From Chryseobacterium aquaeductus (lineage in GTDB: Bacteria > Bacteroidota > Bacteroidia > Flavobacteriales > Weeksellaceae), in assembly GCF_905175375.1 (NCBI RefSeq), contig NZ_CAJIMS010000001.1:1612001-1676000 (forward strand): a DNA stretch of 64,000 bases. The letters are read 5' to 3'. The position numbers and the translations under genes are program-made. Below the pieces are notes generated by a model. It saw only the letters and a program-made list of their open reading frames with translations, had not been told where the DNA came from and ran no database searches. The stretch's first letter is position 1. Every line of letters begins with the position of its first letter. This document shows positions 50,844 to 59,918 of this stretch, in pieces.

Positions 50844-52769
50844 TTATAAATGAAACTTAGGTTTAATACTTCCGCTGGACTCTGTGGAATTTTGAGGTAC
50901 GGTTTCAGAATTCTCTGTTGTCAGAGAATCCGATGTTGGAGAAGTTGTAGTTTCGGAATCTGATGCCGGATTTATCGTTTCATGAGTTGTATTTTCTGAA
51001 TCCGATTGGGTTTTTGAAGGAATCAAAGTTGGGGAATGAACCGGATTGAGTATAGATTGGTTCGGTTGATTCTGACTTTTATTTTGAAACTGCGTTTGTG
51101 TTTGAATTGGATTGACATTCATGATGTCTCTGTAAATTCCCGATTCGGACAACAAATAAGCTTTCAATTTCTTAAGTTCTTCCTTGTTGCAAAAATATCT
51201 TTTCGGCTGTTTAATCAGAAAATCGGGGCTTTTAATTTTTACCGCAGGAAAATGATCGTGCTTTAAATAGAATTCGTAGGGTAAAAGACTCTGCATTGCT
51301 GAATAAGAAACTCCAAAATCCCCTGCCAATTCTTTAAGAGCAGGCAAACCATTGATTCCCGCCAATTTAACAGCCGAGTTATTCAAAACTGAATTCTTTA
51401 ATGATAATGGTATCTGACCGACACTTTGTGTTCCAACGATCAAACGGAGTTTGTACTTCCTAGCCTCTGAAAATATCGTTTGGATGCTTCCACTTTCTGT
51501 CGTGAAATTGTGAAATTCATCAATAAACAGATAACAGGGTTTTCTTGAATGTTCGGATTCGAATGCTCTTTGAAAGACAATGCTCAGAATTGTTGCCGAA
51601 ATAAATCTTCCGAGTGCTCTGCTCGCATCTTCTCCCAATTTTCCTTTGGATAAATTAAACAGGATTATCCTGCCTTCCTGCATTCCTTTCTTTAGGTCAA
51701 TATTGCTTTTTCCGTTCATCATGTGGTAAAACATCATATTGTTCTGGAGATGTTGTAATCTTGTATAGATTGCCAGTTTGGTGGGAGCATACTTCTTACT
51801 GAGGAATGCTGTTTCAAAAAACTTACGGTAGACCTGAAATGCCGATTTCTTTCCCAATTCCACCCATTTTGCATTTTGGGTATCATCCATAAAGACCTGT
51901 AGGTCGGATAATCCGCATCCTCCTCTTTCAAGCAAAACAGAAAGGCAAGGTTTAAGCAAAGCCTCCATTTGGAGAGACATTCCGGCTTCGGGAATTAATT
52001 CTGAAAATGCTTTGGCAAATTGTTGGGACATTACGTCAATTAAGAAGGGTTCAGCGACACGCTGCCAAAATGGATTAATGCAGGGAATTTTTCCATTTTC
52101 TAACTGCGGATCAATATACCAAACACGGTCGGGCTTTTGAAGATTGATACGGAAACCTAATAAGCTTTCAGATAGATCTCCGTGTGGGTCGAGGAGAATT
52201 AATGAGAATTGCTGTTTCAATTGGGATTGATGCTGGATCTGGTAGGCAATCGTTTTCATAAATTCCGTTTTCCCACTACCTGTCCTACCGCTAAGGAAAC
52301 AATGCCTGTCTAAAGCGGAAACGGGAAATGGGACAGGCTTTGGCGCAAAAAATAATGCGTGTAGCGAAGGAAGACAAAGTGAAAGAAGTTTTTGATAGTC
52401 GTGTTCATCATCGCCGGTAAAAGGAGGTAAAAATTTCGGGTGTTTTAACAGGAGATTCCAATAATCGAAAGCCGGTGAAACGGATACTGTTCTTTCCAAT
52501 TTTTCTTTGTTTACCGTTTTCTTGGTTCTCATTTCTTCAAATTCCTTGAAGGTCAGAAATCTTTTTTGAAGTTCTTTACGGTAATGAATCGAGCTTTTAT
52601 CCAGTCGGGCAAGATTTTTATCGATTGTTTTTATTCGTTCTGAAAGTAAAGCATCCCGACCCGAAGGATGTCCTCCGAGCAAATAGTTTCCAGCAAGTAG
52701 ATAAGGTTCTTGGATTCTAATTTTCCATAGAAAAGAAGTTTTGTTCCAGAATTGAATTGTTGAATTCAT
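50844..52769 (-). CDS. Conjugation-type (T4CP/VirD4-like) ATPase
   Basis: 641 aa. Walker A is GRTGSGKT (residues 161-168) in CFLSGRTGSGKTEFMKTI, followed by LILLDPHGDL and YIDPQ. Walker B is CYLFIDEFHNF, and RLIVGTQSVGQIP carries the sensor motif. These are the marks of DUF87/TraG-type DNA pumps and of conjugative coupling ATPases. There are no clear membrane segments, so it is a soluble type. The C-terminal 100 residues are a low-complexity Gln/Asn/Ser/Thr-rich tail. It would drive DNA transfer with the adjacent replication-relaxation protein. No relaxase was recognised in the window. Confidence 0.82.
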   Translation of the reverse strand: MNSTIQFWNKTSFLWKIRIQEPYLLAGNYLLGGHPSGRDALLSERIKTIDKNLARLDKSSIHYRKELQKRFLTFKEFEEMRTKKTVNKEKLERTVSVSPAFDYWNLLLKHPKFLPPFTGDDEHDYQKLLSLCLPSLHALFFAPKPVPFPVSALDRHCFLSGRTGSGKTEFMKTIAYQIQHQSQLKQQFSLILLDPHGDLSESLLGFRINLQKPDRVWYIDPQLENGKIPCINPFWQRVAEPFLIDVMSQQFAKAFSELIPEAGMSLQMEALLKPCLSVLLERGGCGLSDLQVFMDDTQNAKWVELGKKSAFQVYRKFFETAFLSKKYAPTKLAIYTRLQHLQNNMMFYHMMNGKSNIDLKKGMQEGRIILFNLSKGKLGEDASRALGRFISATILSIVFQRAFESEHSRKPCYLFIDEFHNFTTESGSIQTIFSEARKYKLRLIVGTQSVGQIPLSLKNSVLNNSAVKLAGINGLPALKELAGDFGVSYSAMQSLLPYEFYLKHDHFPAVKIKSPDFLIKQPKRYFCNKEELKKLKAYLLSESGIYRDIMNVNPIQTQTQFQNKSQNQPNQSILNPVHSPTLIPSKTQSDSENTTHETINPASDSETTTSPTSDSLTTENSETVPQNSTESSGSIKPKFHL

Positions 52770-53380
52770 GATAAAATAATTTTGGGTTTGAGTTTCGGTT
52801 TGAATTTTCAGATTAAATTTTTAAAGAATTCAGGTTTGAATTTTAAAAAATTAAGTTGTATCGCTTAACAAATTGCCTGATCCGGAAGAAGAAATAAAAC
52901 AGAATACGGATGCATTTGTTTTTTTGGAATTAAAACTTGGCTTAAAAAAGCATGGGTCTGTAAAGGAAATAAAGAGCAGAATTATTGGCTTTTGATTGAA
53001 TTTCCGAGAATGGGTTGTTAAAATGTATCGGAATTGTTTCTCACAAAAGTGATGGTGCTACTTATGGATTTTTTATGTAAAGTCAAGTTCTTTCGATTAA
53101 GGTGTGTCGACAACTAATAAAATGTCAATATACTTTAGAATACCTTATTGAGAACCTTTTAGACTACCTTTTTGGCAACCTCCAAAGGAAAGCGGAAATC
53201 GCCCTGTTTATCGAGCTTTCAACTGCAATTTCTATGCCATAATATCTCCCTTTTTCCACTTTCCATTATTACCATCTTCCTATCTCTAAAAAGTAAAAAT
53301 GTAAAGTCAAACTGCATCAACTTCTCTTGCAAGTCAACCAAAAATCCATACAAGCACCATCGCCGGCAAAACATACCAAA
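52770..53380. other. Gene-poor stretch upstream of the conjugation ATPase
   Basis: The left part of a 1-kb gap. One plus-strand frame from TTG at 52873 to TAA at 53100 is open for 75 codons if two TGA codons are read through (FVFLELKLGLKKHGSV, IIGF-G-LNFREWVVK). It reads like protein but lacks an ATG and is given only as a possible remnant. The ATPase promoter should be here. Nothing else is supported. Confidence 0.3.
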
Positions 53381-53811
53381 TCAATTAAAACAAAAATGTA
53401 AAGTCTAAATAAAAACAAAATCTAAAACAAAAAAAATGTAACACCTATCAATCTACAAAACTTCAAAATCCTAAAACTAAACGAAAAACAAACAACCGAA
53501 AATCTAAAACAATGTAAAACAAACAATCAAAAAAAAATCAATTCAAAATCTATCAAAACACAAAAAATTAACAAAACCTATTCAAAATCAAAACTCAAAA
53601 ACAGTCAACTGAAAAAAAATCTTAACACAAAAAATCTCTAAAACAAAATGAAACAATCCAAATCAACAAACTATTAATCATTAACAAATTAAAACCCCTT
53701 ATAACAAAAAATGAAAAATCAACAACGTAACAATCAACGAGTGACACAAAAATTAAAAACAATCAAGAAAAACAAAATCTAAAAATTTAAAAATCTTAAA
53801 ACAAAAACAAA
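53381..53811 (+). other. G-depleted A/C-rich leader before the small-gene operon
   Basis: For about 430 bases the plus strand is almost free of G and very rich in A, with spaced C, as in TCTAAAACAAAAAAAATG and CAATCAAAAAAAAATC. It ends at the ATG of 53812. Short versions (CTAAAACAAAATGG) precede several downstream starts and seem to replace Shine-Dalgarno sequences. The strong strand bias suggests an unstructured leader or replication-linked composition. Confidence 0.55.
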
Positions 53812-54417
53812 ATGGGAACAAGAAACTTAACTGTTGTATTTCACAACCAAGAAGCGAAAATTGCCAGTTATGGACAATTTGATGGGCAACCTGATTCACT
53901 TGGAATAAAATTATTAAAATTCATCAGTAATCCAAGAAACACCGAAAACCTGAAAGAAATCCTTCCGAAAGTACGCCTTTGGAATGATAAAGACCAAAAG
54001 CAACAGGACGAATTTCTGGAATCTATCGACTGTATCAACGGAATTCTTAACGACAAGCAGAAAGAAGCATTCAAAAAACGTTACCCTTTCCGCTACCGTG
54101 AACGCTACGGAAAATTAACCGAAGGACAAATCTTAGAGGTCTTGCTGGAGTTTGCTCATCTGGACGAGATTGCAACCACTGACGCTTATGATTTTGCTTC
54201 CGACAGCTTATTCTGCGAATGGGCATATGTGATTGACTACGATAAAAATACTTTTGAAGTTTACAAAGGTCTCAACACCTCTGGGATTTCAGAAGAAGAC
54301 CGCTTCTACAGTCTGTATGACGGAGAAAACGATTATTATCCTGTCAAAATCATTGCCTCATTTCCTTTGGATGATCTTCCTGATGAAAACGAATTTTTAC
54401 TCGATTGTCAAAGCTAA
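53812..54417 (+). CDS. Unknown plasmid-operon protein
   Basis: 201 aa, acidic, soluble. The start MGTRNLTVVFHNQEAKIASYGQFDGQPDSLG resembles proteins found on phages and plasmids that begin GTRNLT, but no function is established. The C-terminus is a DDLPDENEF acidic tail. First gene of a rightward run of small genes (53.8-57.1 kb) that share A-rich start regions. Confidence 0.65.
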   Translation: MGTRNLTVVFHNQEAKIASYGQFDGQPDSLGIKLLKFISNPRNTENLKEILPKVRLWNDKDQKQQDEFLESIDCINGILNDKQKEAFKKRYPFRYRERYGKLTEGQILEVLLEFAHLDEIATTDAYDFASDSLFCEWAYVIDYDKNTFEVYKGLNTSGISEEDRFYSLYDGENDYYPVKIIASFPLDDLPDENEFLLDCQS

Positions 54418-54422
54418 AATGA

Positions 54423-54508
54423 GGTTGCAGGTTGCAGGTATAAGGTTTTAAGTAGCAGTTTATTCTGCCGCCTTACATTCCGGTATACTCACTATAACCT
54501 GCAACCTA
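54423..54508. repeat. Inverted repeat of GGTTGCAGGTT type
   Basis: AGGTTGCAGGTTGCAGGTAT on the left is mirrored by TATAACCTGCAACCT at 54494-54508, within a 125-base gap between two genes. A copy of this short dispersed repeat type is common in related genomes. Confidence 0.6.
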
Positions 54509-54544
54509 TTATCTAATAATCCCTATAACCTAAATCCTATAACA

Positions 54545-55129
54545 ATGAACAAAAACAAAAACCGTCTTTTGGTGCAGTGCTTTATGAAAATGCTACAGCA
54601 GAGAATCGAAAAAGACAAAGTGGAAAACATCAGTCCCGTATTCGGAAGTATCTTGAGTAAAGATGATCTTCAAAAAATCTTTAAATGGCTATACCCGGAT
54701 AGAGCACCTGAATCGTATGACTTTGAAACGATGGACAAACAAGATTTACTTGAAGCCATTGCTGATGATATTCATATTCTGTCGTATTCCATCGAAAAAT
54801 GGAACAAAGAACTGGAAGAAAAAGTCACTCCACAGAAAGTCTACGATGTACTTTGCCAGCTACAAATCGAAACTCATTATTTAATGACCAAGATTTTGGC
54901 TGATTGGGATGAATATGACCACAGTAACTTTAAGGCATTGTGCCGAAAGGCGGGAACTCCTCAACCCTTGTATGCCGTATTTGAATCTTCTGTAAAGGAA
55001 GAACACAAATACATTACGCTTCCGCTTTCCCAATATTACCCAACCCATTGGGAAGCTCAGGAAAAAGTAGCATTATTGATGAGCGAAGAAGGTTTTCCTG
55101 AAACTCAGCTCCAAATCCTAAGCCTGTAA
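54545..55129 (+). CDS. Unknown plasmid-operon protein, paralogue of 56494-57096
   Basis: 194 aa. The N-terminal 95 residues match the gene at 56494 in layout: LLVQCFMKMLQQRIEKDKVENISPVFGSILSKDDLQKIF against LLKIFSTVLKDRVKSEPQYQSISTEMVKHFSRKELIEII, with LLEAIADDIHILSYSIEKWNKEL against LLQLIGDDFKIISYVMSRWSKEV. The C-terminal half differs. Soluble, no known motif. Confidence 0.65.
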   Translation: MNKNKNRLLVQCFMKMLQQRIEKDKVENISPVFGSILSKDDLQKIFKWLYPDRAPESYDFETMDKQDLLEAIADDIHILSYSIEKWNKELEEKVTPQKVYDVLCQLQIETHYLMTKILADWDEYDHSNFKALCRKAGTPQPLYAVFESSVKEEHKYITLPLSQYYPTHWEAQEKVALLMSEEGFPETQLQILSL

Positions 55130-55159
55130 CTTTTTATCCAATTATTTTATAAAACAAAA

Positions 55160-55594
55160 ATGAAACAATCAATCTTAGAATTTTATTCTACTCTGGATAA
55201 AGCCAGAGACAGGGCGTTATGGCTGGAATTTGAGCATAGGAATGTTCCTAAGCAATTTGTGGTGTTTGATGGACCGGAGGAAGGCAACTATGCCGTTGCA
55301 GACAAGCAAACCGCCGAAGAAATGGAAATCACACATCAGTACTATTCACTTCCCGAAAATTACCAACATTGGACGTATGGTGATTTGAAAGGAATTGCAG
55401 GCGACCCTGAAATGTTATCTCATTTCGAGGAGCTATTGGGCAAATTTCAAGTGATGGAAGGCAATCTACTCAAATTCATTTTGAAGTACCAACTGCCATT
55501 GGAGAAAATCATTCGCCATGAGCTTGGTTGCAGAGGTTTTGACGATAATAATTGGGTTGGATTTCAAGAATCCGAAAAATACTGGATGAAGTAG
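55160..55594 (+). CDS. Unknown plasmid-operon protein
   Basis: 144 aa, acidic (many Glu), soluble. Motifs seen are RDRALWLEFEHRNVPKQFVVFDGPEEGNYAVADKQ and FEELLGKFQVMEGNLLKFIL. No family recognised. It follows the previous gene by 30 bases. TAG stop. Confidence 0.6.
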   Translation: MKQSILEFYSTLDKARDRALWLEFEHRNVPKQFVVFDGPEEGNYAVADKQTAEEMEITHQYYSLPENYQHWTYGDLKGIAGDPEMLSHFEELLGKFQVMEGNLLKFILKYQLPLEKIIRHELGCRGFDDNNWVGFQESEKYWMK

Positions 55595-55717
55595 AAACTT
55601 TTATCAATTGTCATTCATTATTAATCAATCTTATGAAATCGCCATGATTTGCAAACGCAAACGCCGATGAAGATTGAGCGATACCATATGACCATTAAAA
55701 AACAATAAAATCTACAT

Positions 55718-55972
55718 ATGAAAATAGACCCTAAAAAAGTTCCCGTAATGAAAAATCATTGCAAAACCTGTCCATTTAAACCAAATAAAAAGGGAGAATG
55801 GCAGGATGTAAAATTAGCCAATGATGTCATTGCAAGAACTTTACTTCAAGCCCATCAGATCTGCCACGGAACGGAAGGTGAAAACAGAAAGCCAACCCAC
55901 CGTTGCAAAGGAGCTTTCGAGCATAATCTCGAAATCTACAAAAGAATGGGACTTGATGATTTAGTAGAATAA
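55718..55972 (+). CDS. Small cysteine/histidine metal-binding-like protein
   Basis: 84 aa. The N-terminal NHCKTCPFKPNKKGEW, with a Cx2C pair before PF, and the later QICHGTEGENRKPTHRCKGAF form a four-cysteine, two-histidine pattern. This resembles the CxxCPF family of small zinc or iron-sulfur binding proteins (DUF6283-like) on phages and plasmids. Function unknown. ATG start, TAA stop. Confidence 0.65.
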   Translation: MKIDPKKVPVMKNHCKTCPFKPNKKGEWQDVKLANDVIARTLLQAHQICHGTEGENRKPTHRCKGAFEHNLEIYKRMGLDDLVE

Positions 55973-56001
55973 AAATCTAAAAAAACACTACCTAAAACAA
56001 A

Positions 56002-56214
56002 ATGGAAAACAAAAAATCAGTAAAACAGATTATGATTATTAATGCTGAAATGCATCAAAATTATCTTGAATCTTTTGTAGAAGAACCTATGGAATTTGTA
56101 GACTTTGTGAATTTCGGGCTTGGAACGCTCTTCAATGAAGAGAAAAAAATTGAACAAATCATTCCGAATGAAAATGCCTCTCGGTTTGTCATCATTTATA
56201 CGATAGCAATATGA
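56002..56214 (+). CDS. Small unknown protein with TGA stop
   Basis: 70 aa. Ends with TGA overlapping the next ATG (ATGA, 56211-56214). Reading this TGA as Gly would extend it by about 46 residues across another gene, which looks less likely than a normal stop. It is therefore an argument that at least part of the operon uses TGA as stop. No motif recognised. Confidence 0.55.
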   Translation: MENKKSVKQIMIINAEMHQNYLESFVEEPMEFVDFVNFGLGTLFNEEKKIEQIIPNENASRFVIIYTIAI

Positions 56215-56426
56215 ACAGGCAGGATCATGGTGTGTTTGTCCTTACCGTTTTTATCATCGTACACAAAACCAGCGGTATGGATATCGTTTATTTTCAGCCG
56301 AAATCCTTTTATCAAAGTTACCGAAAGGCTGATCAAGTAAGACAATCTCTTATCCGAAGCGGAAAGCTATCTGAAAACAATTCCTTTGTTGAAGGAGAAC
56401 GCTTTATGGTGGTTTGCGCAAATTAA
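56211..56426 (+). CDS. Small unknown protein
   Basis: 71 aa, basic C-terminal half (SFYQSYRKADQVRQSLIRSGKL). ATG overlaps the stop of the preceding gene by four bases, typical of coupled translation. No family recognised, but the sequence is protein-like. TAA stop. Confidence 0.55.
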   Translation: MNRQDHGVFVLTVFIIVHKTSGMDIVYFQPKSFYQSYRKADQVRQSLIRSGKLSENNSFVEGERFMVVCAN

Positions 56427-56493
56427 CACGAAAAAAAAACTCCAAAACAAAATCCTTAAACAAAATGTCTAACAATTAAAAAAATCCAACAGT

Positions 56494-57096
56494 ATGAACG
56501 AAAACAAAACGGCGCTCTTGAAAATATTTTCAACGGTGTTAAAAGACAGAGTAAAATCTGAACCTCAGTATCAATCCATAAGTACGGAAATGGTCAAACA
56601 TTTTTCCCGAAAAGAATTAATTGAAATTATTACCCACAACTTCGAGGGCGAAGTTCCATCGGAATTCAACCTCGTGGAAATGGAGAATAATGAACTTTTA
56701 CAGCTTATCGGAGATGATTTCAAAATTATCTCGTATGTGATGAGCAGGTGGAGCAAAGAAGTATCACAGCTTCCGACTCTACAGGAATGGATGCATTCTA
56801 AAGTACATTCTGCTCCTGAAAAGGAAACGGAAGAAAACTTGGAATCAAAATCAGAAGAAACCCAATTAGAAATTTCGGAGCATACTCCAACAACTGAATT
56901 TGTTTCTGAAAAACAAGATTCTGCTTCAGAAAATTCTGATAAACCCAATTCGGAATCTCCGAAACCTTCGGATGCATCATCTGAAGTTAAAAAATTGGAA
57001 GAGAAACAGAATTTCAATCCTGATTCTAAACCTGCTTCAGAAAAACCGTATTTCGGTAGGAAGCAGGAAGACAAGAAAACTGAAAAAAGCAAGTAA
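56494..57096 (+). CDS. Unknown plasmid-operon protein with low-complexity tail
   Basis: 200 aa. The N-terminal 95 residues are paralogous to the gene at 54545. Residues 100-200 are low-complexity acidic and Ser/Pro-rich (ESKSEETQLEISEHTPTTEF, KPNSESPKPSDASSE), probably disordered. TAA stop, followed by a terminator. Last gene of the ordinary run before the TGA-containing genes. Confidence 0.62.
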   Translation: MNENKTALLKIFSTVLKDRVKSEPQYQSISTEMVKHFSRKELIEIITHNFEGEVPSEFNLVEMENNELLQLIGDDFKIISYVMSRWSKEVSQLPTLQEWMHSKVHSAPEKETEENLESKSEETQLEISEHTPTTEFVSEKQDSASENSDKPNSESPKPSDASSEVKKLEEKQNFNPDSKPASEKPYFGRKQEDKKTEKSK

Positions 57097-57152
57097 CGCC
57101 TTTGGTATTCAAAGGCTGGGAATGGTTTCCGTTCCAACAATGAATTTATGGA

Positions 57153-57190
57153 AATAGCCCAAGTTTTTTACTCGGGCTATTTTATTTTCT
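57153..57190 (+). terminator. Terminator of the small-gene operon
   Basis: AATAGCCC and GGGCTATT around a T-rich loop, then TTATTTTC. It ends the run 53.8-57.1 kb and separates it from the TGA-containing genes. Confidence 0.7.
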
Positions 57191-57245
57191 TAAGCAACAC
57201 ACTCCCCTGCAATAGATACATTTACTTTATTTACAAAAAGTGAAA

Positions 57246-58100
57246 ATGAACAATTTCTCTGAAAATAAAATAACAATAAAAAATAAAACTCCCCTGCTTA
57301 AAGCAAAAATGAAAACCCCGATTACGTATTACGGTGGGAAACAGAATTTAGTCAAAGAACTTCTTTGATTAATTCCGCCTCATAAAATCTATGTAGAACC
57401 TTACTTTTGAGGTGGCGCACTGTTCCGAGCTAAAGAGCCTTCTAAATCAGAAATTATCAATGACACCAACATGAATGTCGTTAATTTCTACGAAGTTTTG
57501 AAGAAAAACTACAAAGCGCTACACGAAAAAATCGAAGCTACTCTTCATAGCAGAGAAACCTATAAAAAAGCGCTTTTCATTTATGAAACTCCCCGGCTTT
57601 TTGCAGACAACCCTGTCATAAGAGCACGATCATTTTATATATCGTGTAACCAATGATTCTGCAGTCGTATAGGTAGCTTTTGATATTCGAAGGACAACAA
57701 ATGCCCGACAACATTTCAGAATAAAATAGAAAATTTTAAAGAAGAAATGAGCTTACGTCTTTCTCTTACACAAATCGAGCAAAATCAGGCGGATAAGGTC
57801 ATTCAGTCGAGGGATCATGAAGAAGCCTTCTTTTACTGCGACCCTCCTTATATCGGAACGAACCAATGACATTACGGAGGTTATCACGAAGATGATTTTA
57901 TAAGAGATCTGACGGTATTATCTCAAATCAAGTGAAAATTTTTACTGAGCAATTTTCCATCTAAAATACTCGATAGGTTTGTAAAGGAGCATCAACGGTA
58001 TGTAAAAACCTTTGACCAACCTTTGTCAGCCTCTCACAACAGCAAGAAAGCTCTGAACAAAAGGAAAACGGAAGTGTTGGTGGCGAATTATCCGATATAA
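57246..58100 (+). CDS. Dam-type (D12) adenine methyltransferase, open only with TGA read as Gly
   Basis: 284 aa from ATG at 57246, or 263 aa from ATG at 57309 (MKTPITYYGGKQNL). Six TGA codons at 57366, 57408, 57654, 57681, 57867 and 57933, and no other stop. The D12 motifs are exact only if TGA is Gly: IYVEPYF-G-GGALF (SAM-binding FxGGG motif), CDPPYIGTNQ-G-HYGGY (motif DPPY with GHY.GY) and LSQIK-G-KFLLS. Dam-type enzymes methylate adenine, usually in GATC. TGA accounts for 6 of about 14 glycines. Trp cannot replace Gly in FxGGG. Confidence 0.85.
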
Positions 58101-58211
58101 AATGTAACAATATATCAATGTAACAGTTTAACAATATAGCGAATGTATTAATTATCTAATCACTAAATCTCTTAATTTCTAAATCTTTTAGTTGCTTAAA
58201 ACAAAAATGAA

Positions 58212-58394
58212 ATGAACACTTCAAAACCAAAATACAACCATCAAAGAAAAAATGTCGTGATGCGCAAAATCAAACCAAGAATGAAACAAAGGGTCTTCAA
58301 AAATGAAGAAATTCCTATCTATAAAATCAGAAAAGATTACGAAAAATTTAAAATATGACCGAAGCTTAAAGCATGATTACCCACCTCCAAATAA
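58212..58394 (+). CDS. Small basic ORF overlapping the Dcm gene
   Basis: ATG at 58212. In the standard code it stops at TGA 58356 (48 aa). With TGA as Gly it runs to TAA at 58392 (60 aa). The sequence is rich in Lys/Arg (NVVMRKIKPRMKQRVFKN). Its 3' half overlaps the Dcm frame. It may be a small regulator or a chance frame. The evidence is only the open frame and composition. Confidence 0.35.
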
Positions 58395-59379
58395 TCTGAA
58401 AGTATTCTGAACTTTTGTTGGAGGTGGCGGTTCTACGATGGGATATAAGCTCGCAGGATTTCAACATTTGGGTGGTGTAGAAATAGATGGAAGAATGGCA
58501 AAAATCTACCAAGCCAATCACTCCCCTAAGTATTTTTACCACGAGGACATCAGGGATTTTAACCAAAGAAACGATTTACATAAAGAACTTTATAATCTAG
58601 ATATTCTGGATGGTTCTCCACCTTGCAGTACCTTTTCGATGTCCTGAAAACGTGAAGAATATCGGGGAAAGGAAAAAGTATTTAAAGAATGACAGAAAAA
58701 ACAGATTTTGGATGAACTCGTGTTTGTATTCTGTGATACGGTGGAAAAGCTTATGCCTAAAGTCGTTGTGATGGAAAACGTTCCGTGATTGATTGCTGGA
58801 AGAGCAAAGAAATATGCCATTGAAATCTACGAGAGGTTGGAGAGTTTAGGATATGAAGTGCAAATATTCAGAATGAATTCTGCCACAATGAGAGTGCCAC
58901 AGGCTCGTGAGCGTATTTTCTTTATTGCAAGGAAGAAGAATTTAGAATTTCCAGATTTACAATTGGATTTTAAGGAATCCCCTGTTTATTTTGGAGAAAT
59001 TGTTGATAGAAACTCAACTTCTCATCCTCATCTCCGACCTTCTATTGTCGAAAGACGGCCGTATGTAGAGTTTGGAGACCAAAATCTGAAATTTGCTGAT
59101 GCCAAATACAGAAACCTCAACACCTACAATGCATTTTTCAGCACCTATATATTATACGATAACATTGTTGCTCCTACTTTAACTTCGAGTTGAACTGCTG
59201 TTTATTACAATGAAGTCCGTAATCTCAATGATACAGAATACATCCGCATGAGTAGTTTTCCAAGTGATTTTGATTTCTGTGGAACTTCCGTCCGTTATGT
59301 TTGTGGGATGAGTGTTCCTCCGCTGATGACTGCGAGAATTGCTCTTGAAATCAAGAAACAATGGTTTGATATTTTGTAA
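58303..59379 (+). CDS. Dcm-type cytosine-C5 methyltransferase, open only with TGA read as Gly
   Basis: 358 aa. ATG at 58303 to TAA at 59377. Five TGA codons at 58408, 58645, 58690, 58786 and 59191. The catalytic motif IV is LDGSPPCSTFSMS-G-KREEYRGKEKVFKE-G-QKKQ, with the nucleophile Cys in PPC. Relatives have GKR and EGQ here. Motif VI is VVVMENVP-G-LIAGRAKKY. Later VPQARERIFFIA and NVFCGTSVRYVCGMSVPPLM-type sequence (motif X) are intact. A start further upstream at 58207 is in frame but would add three TGA codons. Single gene, no endonuclease visible nearby. Confidence 0.85.
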
Positions 59380-59918
59380 AATGCATTAATGCAAAATGAT
59401 TTTTAAAATCACAAATAATATTTTAACCCCAGCACTACTCTCCTCTGCTTTAATAAGGGTTTGTGAAGCTTCGTACATCCTTTGTAAATACTTAGTTCAT
59501 CAAGATAAGCTGTTGATTCCTCGCATTTGGAAAATGATAAACAATGTATTTATAAAGGTTGACACACTGCTCTGCCACGCATTTACAATGCATTGTCAAA
59601 GCAAACTTCAAGTTTGTTAAAGCGTGAACAAACCTTTTGCAATGAATGTCAAGGGATTGTTAAGGTAAAGACCTTGAAAAAGTGTTTTCAATGCTTATAA
59701 ATCCGTAAGGGTTTGAAAAATGTCTTTAAAACCTTTGACAATCCATCTTCCAACGTTTTATAAAGTTTTGCAAATCCCGTAACAAAGGCTTTACAAGCAT
59801 TGATGCCGTTGTAATAAAGCATCAGAAAAACAAGTATTGCACTGACTTTATACTGCGTGATAACCAAAAGTTATCGGTCACTTATCAATACTAAATCATT
59901 TATCATTAATAACATCTA
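59380..59918. other. Gene-free stretch with degenerate repeats
   Basis: About 540 bases between the Dcm gene and the HTH/membrane-protein gene. It holds several imperfect repeats around TTTACAAT/GCATTG, TTGACA and AAACCTTTG (for example TTTACAATGCATTGTCAAAG and CTTTACAAGCATTGATGCC). It may be part of the replication or partition region. No gene is supported. Confidence 0.4.

Noticed and set aside
52873..53100. An eleventh TGA-Gly gene at 52873-53100.
   Set aside because: Protein-like, but no ATG and no family; the evidence is too weak to call it a gene.
59380..59918. A CRISPR array, suggested by the repeated TTTACAA/GCATTG units.
   Set aside because: The units are short, irregularly spaced and degenerate. 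No regular repeat-spacer pattern and no cas gene.
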